From Macropodus opercularis (taxonomy: Eukaryota; Chordata; Actinopteri; Anabantiformes; Osphronemidae), in contig CM061109.1 of assembly GCA_030770545.1 (NCBI GenBank), forward strand, positions 14,306,001 to 14,370,000: a DNA stretch of 64,000 bases, in the 5' to 3' direction. The translations under genes were made by a program, and so were the position numbers. Positions 1 through 13,369 of this stretch are shown in pieces (position 1 is the first letter of the stretch; each line of letters begins with the position of its first letter). Under the pieces are notes generated by a model. The model worked only from the letters and a program-made list of their open reading frames with translations. It made no database searches and was not told where the DNA came from.

Positions 1-3000
1 TGTTTGGGTGGTCACCCGGAGACCGTGTGTTTGTGTGCGTGCTCATGGGTGGTGAGAAAACTCGCCTTATGGCCGTCACACTGCAGTGCTAAGTAGTGCA
101 ACCTCTGAGTAAACACAGACATAATTTGTTGTTAGAGTAACTGCACTGGTGAAACACAGGGATGTCAAACGTAAACAAGCGCTGACTTATTAGTTTGTCA
201 GCTTTAAGTGGTTCCACGGTTTTGGGAAATGTGAATATTTGCTTCGTCATCAACAGTTAGATGAGAAAACTGTTGCCACTGTTTGTTAGGTGTGAAGCTG
301 GAGCTTTGCTTAGCACAAGGACGAGGCAGGAGGAAACACCAGGCCGATTCTGTATCAGAATCACCTCTAAAGGTCACTAATTAACAGGTTGTTTTTGTGT
401 AACAGCAGTGTTTTGGCCTTTTATGTAGACATGGTCAGGATAACCAATAGCTTCCTGGAGCCCCCACTGGTTGCCTGGCAACATATTCCAGCTAAGTCTG
501 GCACCTGTAAATACATGAAGTGTCGTCTGTATTAGCTTGTTCCGTTTTCTACCCAGCTAAACTGAGCAGCTGCTCGCTGTGGTTGCTCGTAAGTAGATTT
601 TGTAGAATGACTCATTTAGGGAACACAAACACACCAGGTGGCGATTGATGGCCTTACCTCACCGGACACAGCTGTTCAACACCTGTGTTGACTCCTCAGC
701 TCCTAAACCAATCACAGGGAACTGGCATCCTTTCATTTGTCCAGAGTATCTGTTCCCTAATTAGAGGATAGATTTTCTGAACACTTACCGCTAAAGGAAC
801 AAGATAAACTAATTGTCTGCTGCCCGGTGTCTTTATTACTTCACACAGATGGCCATTAGCATAAACAACGTCACTCGTGGCTCGACACGCAGACCCTTCC
901 TGCTGTCCAGAACCGTTGCTCGCTGGAAAATGTGTTACTTCAGGTTTATGACCACGGTCTGTGAGGTATGGACGGTGGAGACAAAGCACACAGCCGAGAT
1001 TGTTGAGTTAATGGGGAGGCATTAGGAAGGAATCTTTTCTCCTGTGGTAATTACCCTGATAATATGTGGCCTGTTGGCTGGCTGTGGGGAGGGCCTGCAT
1101 GGCATACCACTGGCTGTCTAAAGGAGGTCAACAAGTCGGAGCGAAGCCCTCACTCGAGTGGATCTGATGAGGCTTCAGGGCGTTTAGCTTATGTTTAGGT
1201 GTGGGGTAGATACCGTAAACAGCTGGAAACAGCAGAACAGTTTCTCTGTGAATTAATGCCTTTATTTTCTGCAGCGGGTTATGAAAATCTGGACAGTAAG
1301 TCACCATGGTGAAAAATCGCTGCATTTAAAGATAAGTCGCTCAGAAACGTAGCGTTTAGAGCAGGGTGGCCTCGGTTGAGACCCAGAGTGAGTCGTGAGC
1401 AGCAACCAGATATGAATCTTATGTATAAAATGTTGATGTTATTCGCACTGTACACTGGGAGCTTGATATGCAAAGAAGGTCGACATGCAGGCACGGTGAA
1501 AGTCATAAGAGTTTGCTGCCTCGGGGGACGCGCACACACTCGCATTTAAGCAGAGAACTGTGTTTATTTTTGTTTTTATGGCGTGCAGTGTTAGTGTAAT
1601 TTCCTGCATCATTTCCGCTGACACAGTCCTTAATTAAATGATCTGCAGCGACTCTGGAGCTTGAAAAATACACATGTCAAGTGAAAGGCAGCCCACCAGG
1701 GCAACCAGATAACATGTCCGCTATGGCAGTTTGAGAGGGCGAAGGAGAGAAGAAGAAGAAGCCGATTCCCTTCTTAGGCCCTTGCGTCTGTAGCAGGATC
1801 TGATTGAACCACAGCCTCTCCGGGTTCTGCCATGTTGCCATGTTGAAGCCTGTTCTCTCACTCAAGGTGGGCTAAAAATATCTGCCCAGGTGGAGAGAAC
1901 ATGAGGGGACGCGGTGTCCTCTGTCTGCATCCGCCTGCTCTAATTACTGTAGCTCAACATCCAGTCATGGATACTGCGCAGGGATTATGGAAGGTGCTGA
2001 GAGAGAATGATGTAAAACAGAGGGGAGATGAAGCCACAATCATGCAATTATAGCAGGCGAGAGCGGGAGTGAGGTAAGGCTGTGTAGTGAGGGAAAAAAG
2101 AGGGGGTGTACGGTGTTGCATGTCCCTGCAGTGTGTTCTCTTCACTCTTGGCTAAGCTCAGAAGGAGTCCTCATTTAGCCCAGCAGCTGCACTGCTATCT
2201 TATCATTAGCAGCACTGTGACTCCGCACGCACACAAAGAGCAACACTAAAGTCTGCTTAAAGGTTTGGTGAGCGTGGTAATTATATCTAACATGCACCAA
2301 AGAGGTTGGAGACGAGAGAGCGCAGGCTGTAGACGGCCTGGACCTGCTGCCTCTGAACGGACCCAGTGCAGGTTAGAAAGGACGACGATTTTTCATTGTT
2401 TTGCTCTTTGCTGTTCACAGCCAGAGGCAATGAATCTACATCATTAGTGAGACGTGCTAAAAAATAGTTTGCATTCCAAGGCTAGGTCAGTTCACCACAG
2501 TGCAAAATTACCCAAACATGTCGAGTTTTCTGCTCAGATAAACTGACAAGAACATGTCATCCAGCCGCTCCTTCCACCAGAGATCGACCTCTGAAGCCCT
2601 GCATGGGAAACGCGACGTGTTGGCGCCGGCCCTCAGACGCTGTTCATCAAGTCTCTCTGTTCTAATCAAAGCACCTTGATAAGAACTAAAATGGTTTATG
2701 AAACTAGTTCATTTTCTTGGTATGTACAACATCTAAATTTGGTGGCACAAGAAATAAAGCAGCAGAGAAAACATGAATTAGTAAAGGTTCTGTCTTATCC
2801 ATGCAGACCTCAGGCCACAGAAATGAGCTGTAATAGATTAAAACTATATACAGCATATATATACAGAAAAGAAAAAGAAAAAAAAAATATATATACAATT
2901 TGATGTCTTGTCTATCTTTAGAAACATTAGCTCACGTTTACGTGCCCTGTTTAAATGACACAGAATGTTGCAGGGTTTCTGTGGTTTATTCTCATGGCAA

Positions 3001-6000
3001 GCAGAGAAATATCTGTTTTCAAGTGTCACTTACAACTTGCTTCTTCTCAAGCCCAAACTGAAAACCAAGCAACAGCTCTTCAAAGCAAGAGCCTTTAAAC
3101 TGAAATACATGAAAATGAATTTGTTATCAAGCAGCTGCTGAATCATTTTCTGTTGATCAGCATTGAAACCTGGCTCGTTTCTGTCATGTGATAAACGTTA
3201 GAGCTTATTAGACCTGGTGCAGTATGTGGCTCAGTTGAAGTCATATGTTGTGGAAACACAAGTTTGCATTGAAACAGACCTTTTCCTTCCCCAGTCATTT
3301 GCCCCAATACTGGCCTCCTACAGACAAAGAAGAGGGCAGGGAATCTGCTCATTCCTCTGGCCTGAGCCTAACGTGGGCCCTCCCTCCTTCTCTCCCTTCC
3401 TCCCTCCATTCCTGGCTGTGGAAACATGCTCATAGTAGAGCACGGGTGGGACACGGTAAAGAAAGTTAGCACAGAGTGTAGACTGGTCATGAGATAAACG
3501 TCCAAAATCAAATGAACAGGGAAAAAAATGCTCAGTGGTTTAGGAAAAGACTGTGGAATGTGGGACTGGAACACAGAGGTGGAGCAGCCTTCCCTGGGAC
3601 TGACATGGGTCAGGTGGTGGGGACAGGGGACATTGTTGTCCCAGCCGAGTGACAACAGGGCGCAGGGGGAGGGGAGGCTGGGGGTGGTGCTGCGCTCATA
3701 GCATTTATGTTCTCTGCTGACGTTTTAACTGCTAACAGATGTGGCTCTGCCCAGATTGTGACTTATTTCCTGTTTCTCTTCTCCCCTTTCTCTTTCGTAC
3801 ATTCCCTGTTTTTTCCTCTTTAATTGCCTTCTATCCATCCTTCGCCCTTTGCTCTGTCCTCTCTCCTCCTTTCTCGATCAATCTCGGGTGTAGCTGCTCC
3901 ACTTCGGCTCTTGAACAACGAGGCCGGTGGGTGTGAAATGAGAGGCTGCAGACTGGGGTGACATCATCCTGTCCGTTGTTGCATTCCTTTCACATTAAAC
4001 AAGAAACACGAAGGAGAATAACAGGCAGGGCAGTGCTCGCTGGTCGTTACCCAGGGGTCCCTTTGTTTCTGCGGGTTTAATCTCAGAGCCAGCCTCCTGG
4101 TGGCCTCCCGCTGAGCGAGAACTCACGTTTGTGCGGTTCGGCTTCATTATTCTAAGGAAACATGACGACACCATCAACTCATTGTGATATAAATCCATAT
4201 CGCATCAGCTCGAAGGGAACGCGGCTGTAGATTGGCTCACATTGGGAAGCCGATGTGTGTTTCTCAGCGTTTCATCCCAGGAGGCGGTGGAGTAGAAAAG
4301 AAGTTGGACTAAACCTGATTTGATATGTATGAAGATACAGCTGAATAGTTTTACAAAGGAAACAAGGGAGGAGGGTTTGAAAATGCAGGCACTTGAATTA
4401 TTGAGGCCAAACACCACAGCACAGCTTTCTGCGATGACTCAAAACCAGAGTTGATGACACTCAGTAATGTTTCTGTAATGTTTCTCCCCTGGGCGATGGA
4501 TTTAGCCGCATGCTTGAATAAATCCCTTGTAGTGAATCATAGTTAAAGTTAAATGTGTGGAGTATTACTGGTTCTCATTTTTGTTTGGCCGAGCTCCTCT
4601 GTCTTCGGGTAAAGCCTGCTTAGCGGGAAAGAGAAGTGAGAAGGCGCTTGTTGTGGGCAGAAGGAGGCGAACTGTGCAGTCTGTGCCCTCCCTGTCTTTT
4701 TCACTGCTGGCACGAGCCCATATCTCATGAGGCTGACGAGTGTTGGACAATGTGGAGCTGGAGAGACAACACGGGTGAAGCAGGAAATGAGGGAGAGGGG
4801 GAGACCAGGGGCACCTTTCTGACCTAGATACCGGAGATTCTGGCTTCAGATGAACTCTGTCGGGCCCCAGCTGAGGCACAACATAGTTGAGGAATGCGCC
4901 CCCTCCGGTTTCTCTTCATTTTGATTCCATCTCTCTCTGTCTGCATTCCTCGCCTTTATATCCCCTTTCTCTCCCTCTTTGATTTCACCTCGTTTCAATT
5001 AAAAACATGCCCTGTCAGAAGCTGGGCTGCATGTTGAGGAGGAGAGGGTGACGTTGCCACGCTGTGCCTGCATTTGTCCGTCCATCTGTCGGCGTCTGTG
5101 TCTCTGTTGTGGTAGTGAAAGAACACGATGTGAATGATGGGGCAGTCAGGAACAAACAACATCACTGCTACAGTTACAGTTTGTTCCTGCTTAGCATTGG
5201 TCATCTTCAAATTTGAAACTAGTATAAAATACATTACGATCACTCTTAACATTTCTTTTTTTTATTGTAAATATGGGACAGCTTGTATACATACACACAC
5301 ACGTTCTTCTACAATGAGAATAAAATCATTTTTTTCTGGGGGAGCATGAAGGAATATTTTAAAATGAATAAAAACATTGATTGCTTATCTCCCTGGATCC
5401 AGTTGGAATATATTTACTTTCACATATAACAGTTTAATTGTATTCATGAAAACACATCAGACAGACTCTAGCTTCAGGCAAGGAGCAACATGCTTTTGTG
5501 TGTATACGGGAGCCAGCTTGCTGTGATACCTTCACCGAATCTAACACAATAACACAACATGAGATGTCGATGCATCTCAAGGTAAATCACTTTTTACCTT
5601 TTCTGCTACGCAGCACAGCTCTCAGCTCATCACCACCTCTCTCCACCACAGTCTTAAAAACAACAAGGGCCCTTCTAAAAGGATTTACTGCACAGATGCT
5701 TTATAGGATTTTGTACTAGAGCGTCCAATAAACCAATCAAGTTGATTCAAGTGATATTAATTGCTACAGAATAACATTGCTGAATAATTATTTAATAGCT
5801 TCCTTTATGCTGCGATTCCCCGTTGGCACATCCGTGGCGGCGTGTTTACGATCTATAAATCAATGTTTTCTGTGCTAATGAGGGGCAGGGATCATTGTGG
5901 GAATGGATTCATGGTGACTGTAAAGTGACACTCACAGGAGAGAAGCATTGATTGCCCTGCTCGACCACTGGTGCAGTGCTGAGAGACGCGCGCACACAAA

Positions 6001-8740
6001 CACATGCATCTGCAAAACACAAAGCGAGCACATGAAGGCAGATAAGCTCTGTTACTCACACGTGTGACTGTATGTGCATGAAACGACATGGATCCAGAGG
6101 AAGTGAGCAGAAAGATGCCCTTGCGTTTATTTCTGTACTTGCTGGTGTGAACAGACCTGTTGTCGTGTCTATATCAGTAATGAGAGTTTTAAAGGCTTTT
6201 AATTTGTTCTTTAAGGAACAGTGCGTTGCCCTCTGCCCGTCTGAGCACGTGGCAGGGGAGAAACCTTTCTCTTCACCTCATTTCGTCTCTTTTCGTGTCA
6301 CCCTCTACATGTTTCTTTAACATTCGAGCCCCTTCGCCGCTTCTCTTCTTTATTGTTTCTCTCTCCGCTCACTTAGTTTCCTCCTCCAGCTTCCATCTAG
6401 CTGTGCAAGGCTGATCTCGGCTCACAGGCTCGTCTCTCGCAGCCGTAAAAGGGCAGGGAATGAGACGACAAGACGAGAAAATTACAGCTGGAATTAAAGT
6501 ACGCTAGACCTGAATCCAGGCAGCACACACAGATGAGCTGATATACTAGAACGAGAGAGTGAGACACAAATGTACACTTTTTAGTCACTGACCCTGAAGC
6601 AGAGGAGAGCGGTGTAGGTGGAGGGGTAGAAGAAACGAGATTAGAAAATGTCTGGTTGTGGGACATGATTGTAGTTTGTCATTTGATAGAGAGATATGAA
6701 TATTCAGCCAAAACTGTGGTAAACGCATAATTAAGTATTACATTTCGATTTACAGTAGTACTGGCACTGGTATGTGGACTTTTTTAACTGTATTCGATAG
6801 GTGGTTTCCAGTCTTTATGTCAAGCTAAGCTAACTGGCTAATAGCTACAGCTTCCTATGTTGTTGTGCTCTAGTTCTCGCTAACATGTGTCATATTAATT
6901 CTACATTACATATTAAGGCTACATGTTGCCTTGTTTGTCTCACCCATCACAACACAGTGTGATAAATGCAGCTTGCTGGTATAGAAATGATACCTGGACT
7001 CACTGGAATGATAAATAAACAGCAGTCTGCACATGGATAGGACAGGACGTCTTCCCAGCCTTACACGTGGCAACAGCGGATGCTCCGGGTCAAACAAAGA
7101 CAGTGATTTATGACCCAGAGAGGTAGACAGACCCATCTAATATTCAGCTTCACTTGGTTTGCTGAGCTTGTGTGATGTCCACTCTCTGCACCAGTCATGC
7201 AATCTGAGCAACGCACGCTACTCTGATCTCATTATGAGACGTTTTCACTTGTCTGGTTTGACTGACACTTGTGATCTTGGCACAATAGGAGCGTGTACAT
7301 GGTCTCACCATAGCAACGAGCCACTTGAACCAACTGGAAAAGAAGGACCTTGTGTCTCTGTATTCATTAACTAAATGTCAGGGATCCTCTGCTGGTTCTA
7401 CTCAGAGAGAGATGGACAGACAGAGGTGTACTCTTATACCAGACTCATCTGAGGAGCCCTTACATTATTCATAGTCTCATTGGAGGTTTCTACAGGTTTC
7501 AACAGGATTCCTCCCCATCTGTGTCTAACAAACTGAATTGTTCAGCAAGCTCAAGGCCACAGGGATTACTTTGAAGATTTTCCATGACTTAAGCGTTGGA
7601 GTGCAAGTGTGTTTGTGTATTTAAATCATGCATACGAATGAAGTGAAACCTACAAACTCTCCTCCCATCAGCTGCGGGTTAAAGCTTCTACAGCTGGATT
7701 TTTGCATTACCCTCCTCCACCTTCATTTTAGCCTACATACCAGACGGTGCAGTCACAAACACCGCGCGGCTTGCAAGCCAACTCACGTGCAGTCATACGC
7801 AGAAGGCTGACTTTGTCTCGCGCTTACAGGAAACAGCGGCTTAGAGGAGGAGGGGAGCCTAGAGAATCTAGGAGGGGAAAACCTTCCCAGAGCATGGGAA
7901 TGGGCCCAAAGGAAAACACAGCTCAGACTCCAGATGTAGCAACACCCTGTACACACATGCTAACCCAGATACACACATAGAAACCCACACAGATAAGGAA
8001 CAGAGGCGGTAATGAGGGTCATAGGAGAGCTCTAACAGCCCAGCGTGGCGTCTGGAGATTGGTTAGTTTGCAGCTCCAGTGAACTCAATTTTTTGGCAAC
8101 ACAATAACAAACAAATAAAAGATAAATGAAAGCAGGCGTGAGAACATCAACGAGAAAAAATGAATGAGACACGCACGAAGGAGGGTTTTTAATCTGATGC
8201 TAGAGAGCTTGCCGGTGGCTCTCACACACAAGACTTCGGCTTCAATGTGCCATTTCCTTTTGAAGTGGATATGGTCAGCTGTCACTGCTTCCTGAATGTG
8301 TTGACATGGCAACAACTATCTCATAAAAGGTGTGGACACAAAAACATGAATATGGAAAAAAATGCATTAAAAATGAAGCATAAAACCTGTTATTATACAT
8401 AAACAATTAACACTTTGGTCCAGGATTAATCAAAATTCCCACAATGATAAACTGTTCCACAGTTCTGAATAACATTATTAGAAGAAATCACCTCTCTTAC
8501 GCTTGTATGAAGATAAAACGTGCTAAATGAATGATGCTGGTGATATAGCGCCACCTGGAGGAGATATTGTACAAAACGTAAGGCGACAATACGGTTTTAA
8601 CTAAGAAGCAACACGAGCTTTAATGGCACAGCAGCACATTTGCCATTTTGCCATATGACTGCAACAGTGCCGCCCTGAGTCTGCAGCAAGTAGAAAGCAG
8701 TGCTACTCAAGACTCAACGTTGTGTTTTCTCTTCTTCCAG
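1..8740. other. No gene recognised; probable 5' intron of fstl1
   Basis: I see no exon of a known protein here on either strand. Open frames are short and look random. The first recognised fstl1 exon opens in phase 0 at 8741, and the family has an upstream exon carrying the start codon and signal peptide, so this stretch is most simply intron or upstream DNA of fstl1. A short signal-peptide exon could have been missed. A purine-rich patch lies near 1735-1765 and an A-rich stretch near 2866-2895; nothing else stands out. Confidence 0.5.
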
Positions 8741-10844
8741 GAGCTACTGAGCAAGAGCAAAGTGTGCGCCAACGTGTTCTGTGGAGCCGGCAGAGAGTGT
8801 GCGGCCACTGAGAAGGGGGAGCCCAGCTGTCTCTGCATAGAGGTGAGGGCTTGGTGCAGGACTGCACTGGAACACTGCACATCCCCAGGTTGTCTGTGTG
8901 GTAATATGAACACAGGTTTGTCATAATAATGTGAATAGAGCCCCATCGTACCTTTACTGACAGGTGGTAAGTCATTAATTACACTGACTGAAATTCTCAA
9001 TTACAAATAATCTACTAGCCACAAAATAACTAGCACACGATGAACCTGGGGGTTTTTGGTGACACTATTTCCTCATTCTGCTCATTGTACGCTTTGTTTT
9101 TTTACCAGAGCTGCAAGCCCCACAAGAGGTCAGTTTGTGGCAGCAATGGTAAGACCTACAGGAATCACTGTGAGCTGCACAGGGATGCTTGTCTGACTGG
9201 TCTGAAGATCCAGGTGGCTCACGATGGACACTGCCAGGGTACCAGCGACAGCACACGGCACCAACAGTGTTGACAATAATATCTCACCATAGTGTCAAGT
9301 GCTCTTTCTCAGTACATTAAGTTTGGCTCCATTGTTTGGATTTTTGGTGTTAAAATGTTCATTTACAGGAAGCTGAGAAGTGGAGCTGCTTCTTACTGTA
9401 AGCTGCTGTTTCCGAGGCCACGTTTACAGCCCCAGGCCCATTACACCACCACACGTTTAAGACCACAGTGATGTTATCATCAACAATTACAAAGACGCTC
9501 TTATCAAGAGCAGTAAATGTTCTGATTCTTAGAAGCTCTTTGTCAAGAGGACGTGCTACACCAGGCTTCAAAGGTCCAGTGGTGGGCCTCCACCACGACC
9601 CTACAAGGTTAAAGTGCTGTTTAAACATGACTGGAGAGGCTGCGGTGAACGCTTCTCGTCCTTTGGCAGGATGAAGCCTACATTACATATTTATGGGCCT
9701 GGCATTGCTGAATTAATATGCCTAGTGTAGTATAACATTTGGTGTCATTGATAAAGAGATCAGAACACAGTGTTCTGTTGCCATGAGAAGGATTGAAACT
9801 CGAACTGTTTTATTATTACTTTGCCATTTGGGCTTTTGCCAAGTAAGCTCACACATCATCCCAGCACGTCCTTCCGTTGCTGGCTCTGACCGGTAACATT
9901 TTTAGCTATAAGTCTGGTGTAGAGAATGTCCAATAATGTTATGTGTTGAAAGACTGGGATCAACACAAAGTGTGAGGAAGAGACACAAATGCCGGCTTAG
10001 CTTATGCTGTCGAACAGCTGACCTGACGACTGGTGCTGATAAAAGCTATCAGAAGTGATCTCTGAACTAGCCCATATTCATGTCGCTGATATCTGAGGTC
10101 ACCGGGTTGATAGTCAACTATATAAGGCCACACATACTTAACGACACGAGGCCAATCCATGGTTAAATTCACACTCCTTGTCTTCACTTATCTGTTCTTA
10201 CCACTGTTAGTGTCTTATCTGAAGTCAGCTCCCATCTGGTGATGACACATTTGTGTCCCCACTGACCTGGTCATCGATCAGAACTGTGCCAAGATATAAA
10301 ATAATCCACATTGTCGTCTTTACTGACCTTTGGCCAAGTGTTCAGCTAAAATCAGCTCCAGTGTTTTACATCAAAATGTTAACTTTGTTTCGTTGCCTTA
10401 AATCACATCACTCTTTCCCACATTTAGAAAAGAAAACCGAGCAGACAGCCGCCAGCCCAGGTGAGTTCCGGTGTGTGTGAATGCTTGCTCACGTTGCATA
10501 GATGTCTTGTGTATTGAGATTGTGGCTTTTAATTCTAATCATAGTTCAGTGTAACGGAAGGGACATTGAACATAGCAATGCTGACGTGTGGACAGGGGTC
10601 AGCAGTACAATAGATTGCAGGATGTATTTTATCCTGTGGATTATTTATTAATGCTGTTCATCTATGGAATTGTTTCCACCCATGCAGTTGTATGTTATGC
10701 CGCTGACCGCAATGAACTAAGGAGTCGTGTCATCCAGTGGCTGCAGACAGAAATTGTCCCCGATGGCTGGTTTGTGAAAGGATCCAATTTCTCTGACATC
10801 CTGCTCAAATATTTCAAGGTGGGCCTCTGTTCTCTGCGGATTCC

Positions 10845-10903
<59 letters not shown>

Positions 10904-13369
10904 CTCTCCTTCAAACACCCTGAGCTGTCCAAATATTCATGTGACTGACATTTGAAAGCTGATGGTTATGATTCAGGTTAAAAAGGAGGACGGCTCCTGT
11001 CGCACAATGGGCTGACGCGGTGCACAGTAATAAAGCAGACAAGCAGGCGGTTCTATGAAAACTTAGTTCAAGCAGTGGCATTTGTTTTCTTAAAATATAA
11101 AAACATGTTTTTGAGCTGTCCTTAACACACCACACAGTCACCTATTAGTCTATTGTAACACTACTACTGAGACTTTCGTAGGTTAATATCACAAATTAGC
11201 CTGAAATCAATATGCGTAATACATATGACTTCAAATTCACATGTGGCCAACAACTCAAGAATTAAAATGTTCACGTAGTCGTACACCTGTTTTTGCTCCA
11301 GCCCCGTTTAAAGTAATTTACCTGACCAGCATCAGTGTTACAGGTAACAACATATGCTACTCTTTGTGTTATTGACTGCTGTCACTAGTGTGACCTGTTT
11401 TTCAGAAGTATCAATGATTCTTTTAATAGTACTATTTGCAGTACAGGCACACAAACTTGAAAAAAACTGCACACAGTGGTTGCATAATGTTGTTTCTGGT
11501 GGTTTCAAACTTTGTGTTTTCTATACCTGCCCATGCTTTGTAGTCGTACGACAACGGTGATTCTCAGCTGAACTCTGCCGAGCTCCTCAAGTTCATCCAG
11601 CACAACGAGTCCGTGGTTGAGTTGCAGTCCTACGTAGATCAGGAGAGCAACAAGCTGCTCAGGTTGGTGTTTGTGTAGTAGGGACACAGCTACTGCTTGC
11701 TTTGTTTTATTATGTGAACATCTTCATCTGTAGTAACACTTGTCTGTACGGACCTATATCTTTGTGCTGGGCTATTTTAAGTCTTGCAGTCTCTGTCTAT
11801 ATCTGAGGCCTCTGGTGGGAGCCCACACTGGCATGAACACCTGTTCTAGGCGGCATAAAAAAGTCAAATACAATTGTTGTTTTTACAGTACGCGTTTTTT
11901 CTATAATGTTCACTGCGACTGTGTGTGTGCTTTCCAGGAGCCTCTGTGTTGATGCCCTCATCGAGCTCTCTGATGAGAATGCTGACTGGAAACTGAGCTT
12001 TGACGAGTTTCTCAACTGCCTGAAACCTGGCTTCAATCCACCAGAGAAGAGTGAGCCGCTGTTTGTGCACTTTGGCATTATGTAACATACGTACACACCA
12101 GTCACACACTGCGGCAAGTGAGCCTCAAACCGCTGCTCTTCAGTGAATAGTTTGACACGTAACCTGAGTTTTGTGGAAGCCGCAGTCGTCTTATGCCGAT
12201 AGTGTGGGCTAAAGTTCACAGGAAGCAGAGGTACTGTATGGTTTAGTAACAGAGAACATCTGGAGAGCAGTGAACCCCAGAGCACCACTGGAGTCAAGGA
12301 CACAGAAGTGTTGGTCTTACTCTAGTTGCTTTAACACACTCAGTGGTCACTTACTACCATAGAAGAACACACACAAACACACACGTGTGCATCTCTTCAT
12401 CATAGAAATCACAATTTTTAAGCATGATTTAAGATGGCAAAACACACCTTAAATGTTTTGTCCAATGTCCAAAATATTGCTGAATTAAGATTTGGTGATG
12501 TTCAAATGAATGATGTGACATGCTAATAAGTCACAGCCACAGATAGGTAGGTAGGTAGGTAGGTAGGTAGGTAGGTAGGTAGGTCTCGGCTTGATAGTCT
12601 GTCATGTAATTCTGCAGAATGTGCCTTGGAGGATGAGATGTATGAAGATGGAGCAGAGACCCAGGTGGAGTGTAACCGCTGTGTTTGTGCATGTGGCAAC
12701 TGGGTCTGCACTGCCATGACCTGTGCTGGTAAGTCAAACATTGGAGAAAACATCCGTGTACTACACAATACAACAAATGCCCCGTAAGCCACTCGATGTG
12801 CCCTTGACTGTTTTGGTGTGTGTCCAGACAAAACTGCAACTCTGGATGAGTCAGCAGATGCCGGGGCAGAGATGACAGAGGAGGAGTGGAACCTCCGTGT
12901 GGCTGAGCTCAATAAGCACCAGGTGTGTCTACGCAACCTCAACCCCCTTAAAATGATCAAATAGAAGAAGAGATTGAATGCAAACCGCTACATGTCTGGG
13001 TCTGCAGCAGCAATTTTATTACAGGATGACAATAGTGAGACACCATTACATTACACAGATACGTGTTAGAGCAAACACAGAAGGACATGCATGTAGTGTT
13101 ACAGTAGTTCACTTATAACATCATGGAATAAAATTATTGCACTATACGCACAAGAGCAAGACGTTCACAAGGTAGCAGTAGATTCTGGCACGAGGCCGTG
13201 GCTGAATCAGCAAGAACATGTGCTCTACACTCCAGAAAGGCAGCTTATGGTAGCGCTGTGAGTTTGTCCAGACCAGGTGTACACAAAGTTTTTGTTAAAT
13301 GCTCACTTTTTCTTCATTTAAATACAGGAAACGGTTGAAAAGATGAAAACCAGCACAAAGGAGGCCTGA
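8741..13369 (+). CDS. fstl1: Follistatin-like protein 1, C-terminal nine coding exons (N-terminus not in view)
   Basis: Secreted SPARC-family glycoprotein that modulates BMP/activin signalling. Exons: 8741-8842, 9109-9238, 10428-10460, 10688-10818, 11544-11662, 11938-12050, 12618-12728, 12828-12922, 13328-13369; phases join to 291 residues plus stop. Order of domains: follistatin/Kazal module (CANVFCGAGREC, then VCGSNGKTYRNHCELHRDAC), a short linker exon, an EF-hand pair (DNGDSQLNSAEL; LIELSDENADWKLSF), a von Willebrand C-like Cys cluster (CNRCVCACGNWVCTAMTC) and a short tail ending TKEA. Human FSTL1 is about 308 residues including the signal peptide, so only one small N-terminal exon is missing. 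All introns are GT-AG. Which teleost duplicate this is cannot be told from the window. Confidence 0.95.
10848..10902. repeat. (TG)n microsatellite, about 27 units
   Basis: Uninterrupted TG dinucleotides begin about 30 bases after the splice donor of the fstl1 exon ending at 10818. On the opposite strand it reads as CA repeats, which explains the His-Thr run in an antisense open frame. Confidence 0.98.
12545..12584. repeat. (AGGT)10 tetranucleotide microsatellite
   Basis: Ten perfect AGGT units sit 33 bases upstream of the fstl1 exon that starts at 12618, in the acceptor region of that intron. Each unit contains a GGT, and the array makes a spurious open frame on the minus strand. Confidence 0.98.

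Noticed and set aside
3739..3936. Hydrophobic frame beginning MWLCPDCDLFPV as a possible fstl1 signal-peptide exon
   Set aside because: No phase-0 donor at a suitable place, and the sequence does not match FSTL1 signal peptides; it comes from a pyrimidine-rich tract.
12523..12960. 145-codon open frame on the minus strand across the AGGT repeat and two fstl1 exons
   Set aside because: It is antisense to genuine fstl1 exons and is kept open by the tetranucleotide repeat (Thr-Tyr-Leu-Pro run); no domain.
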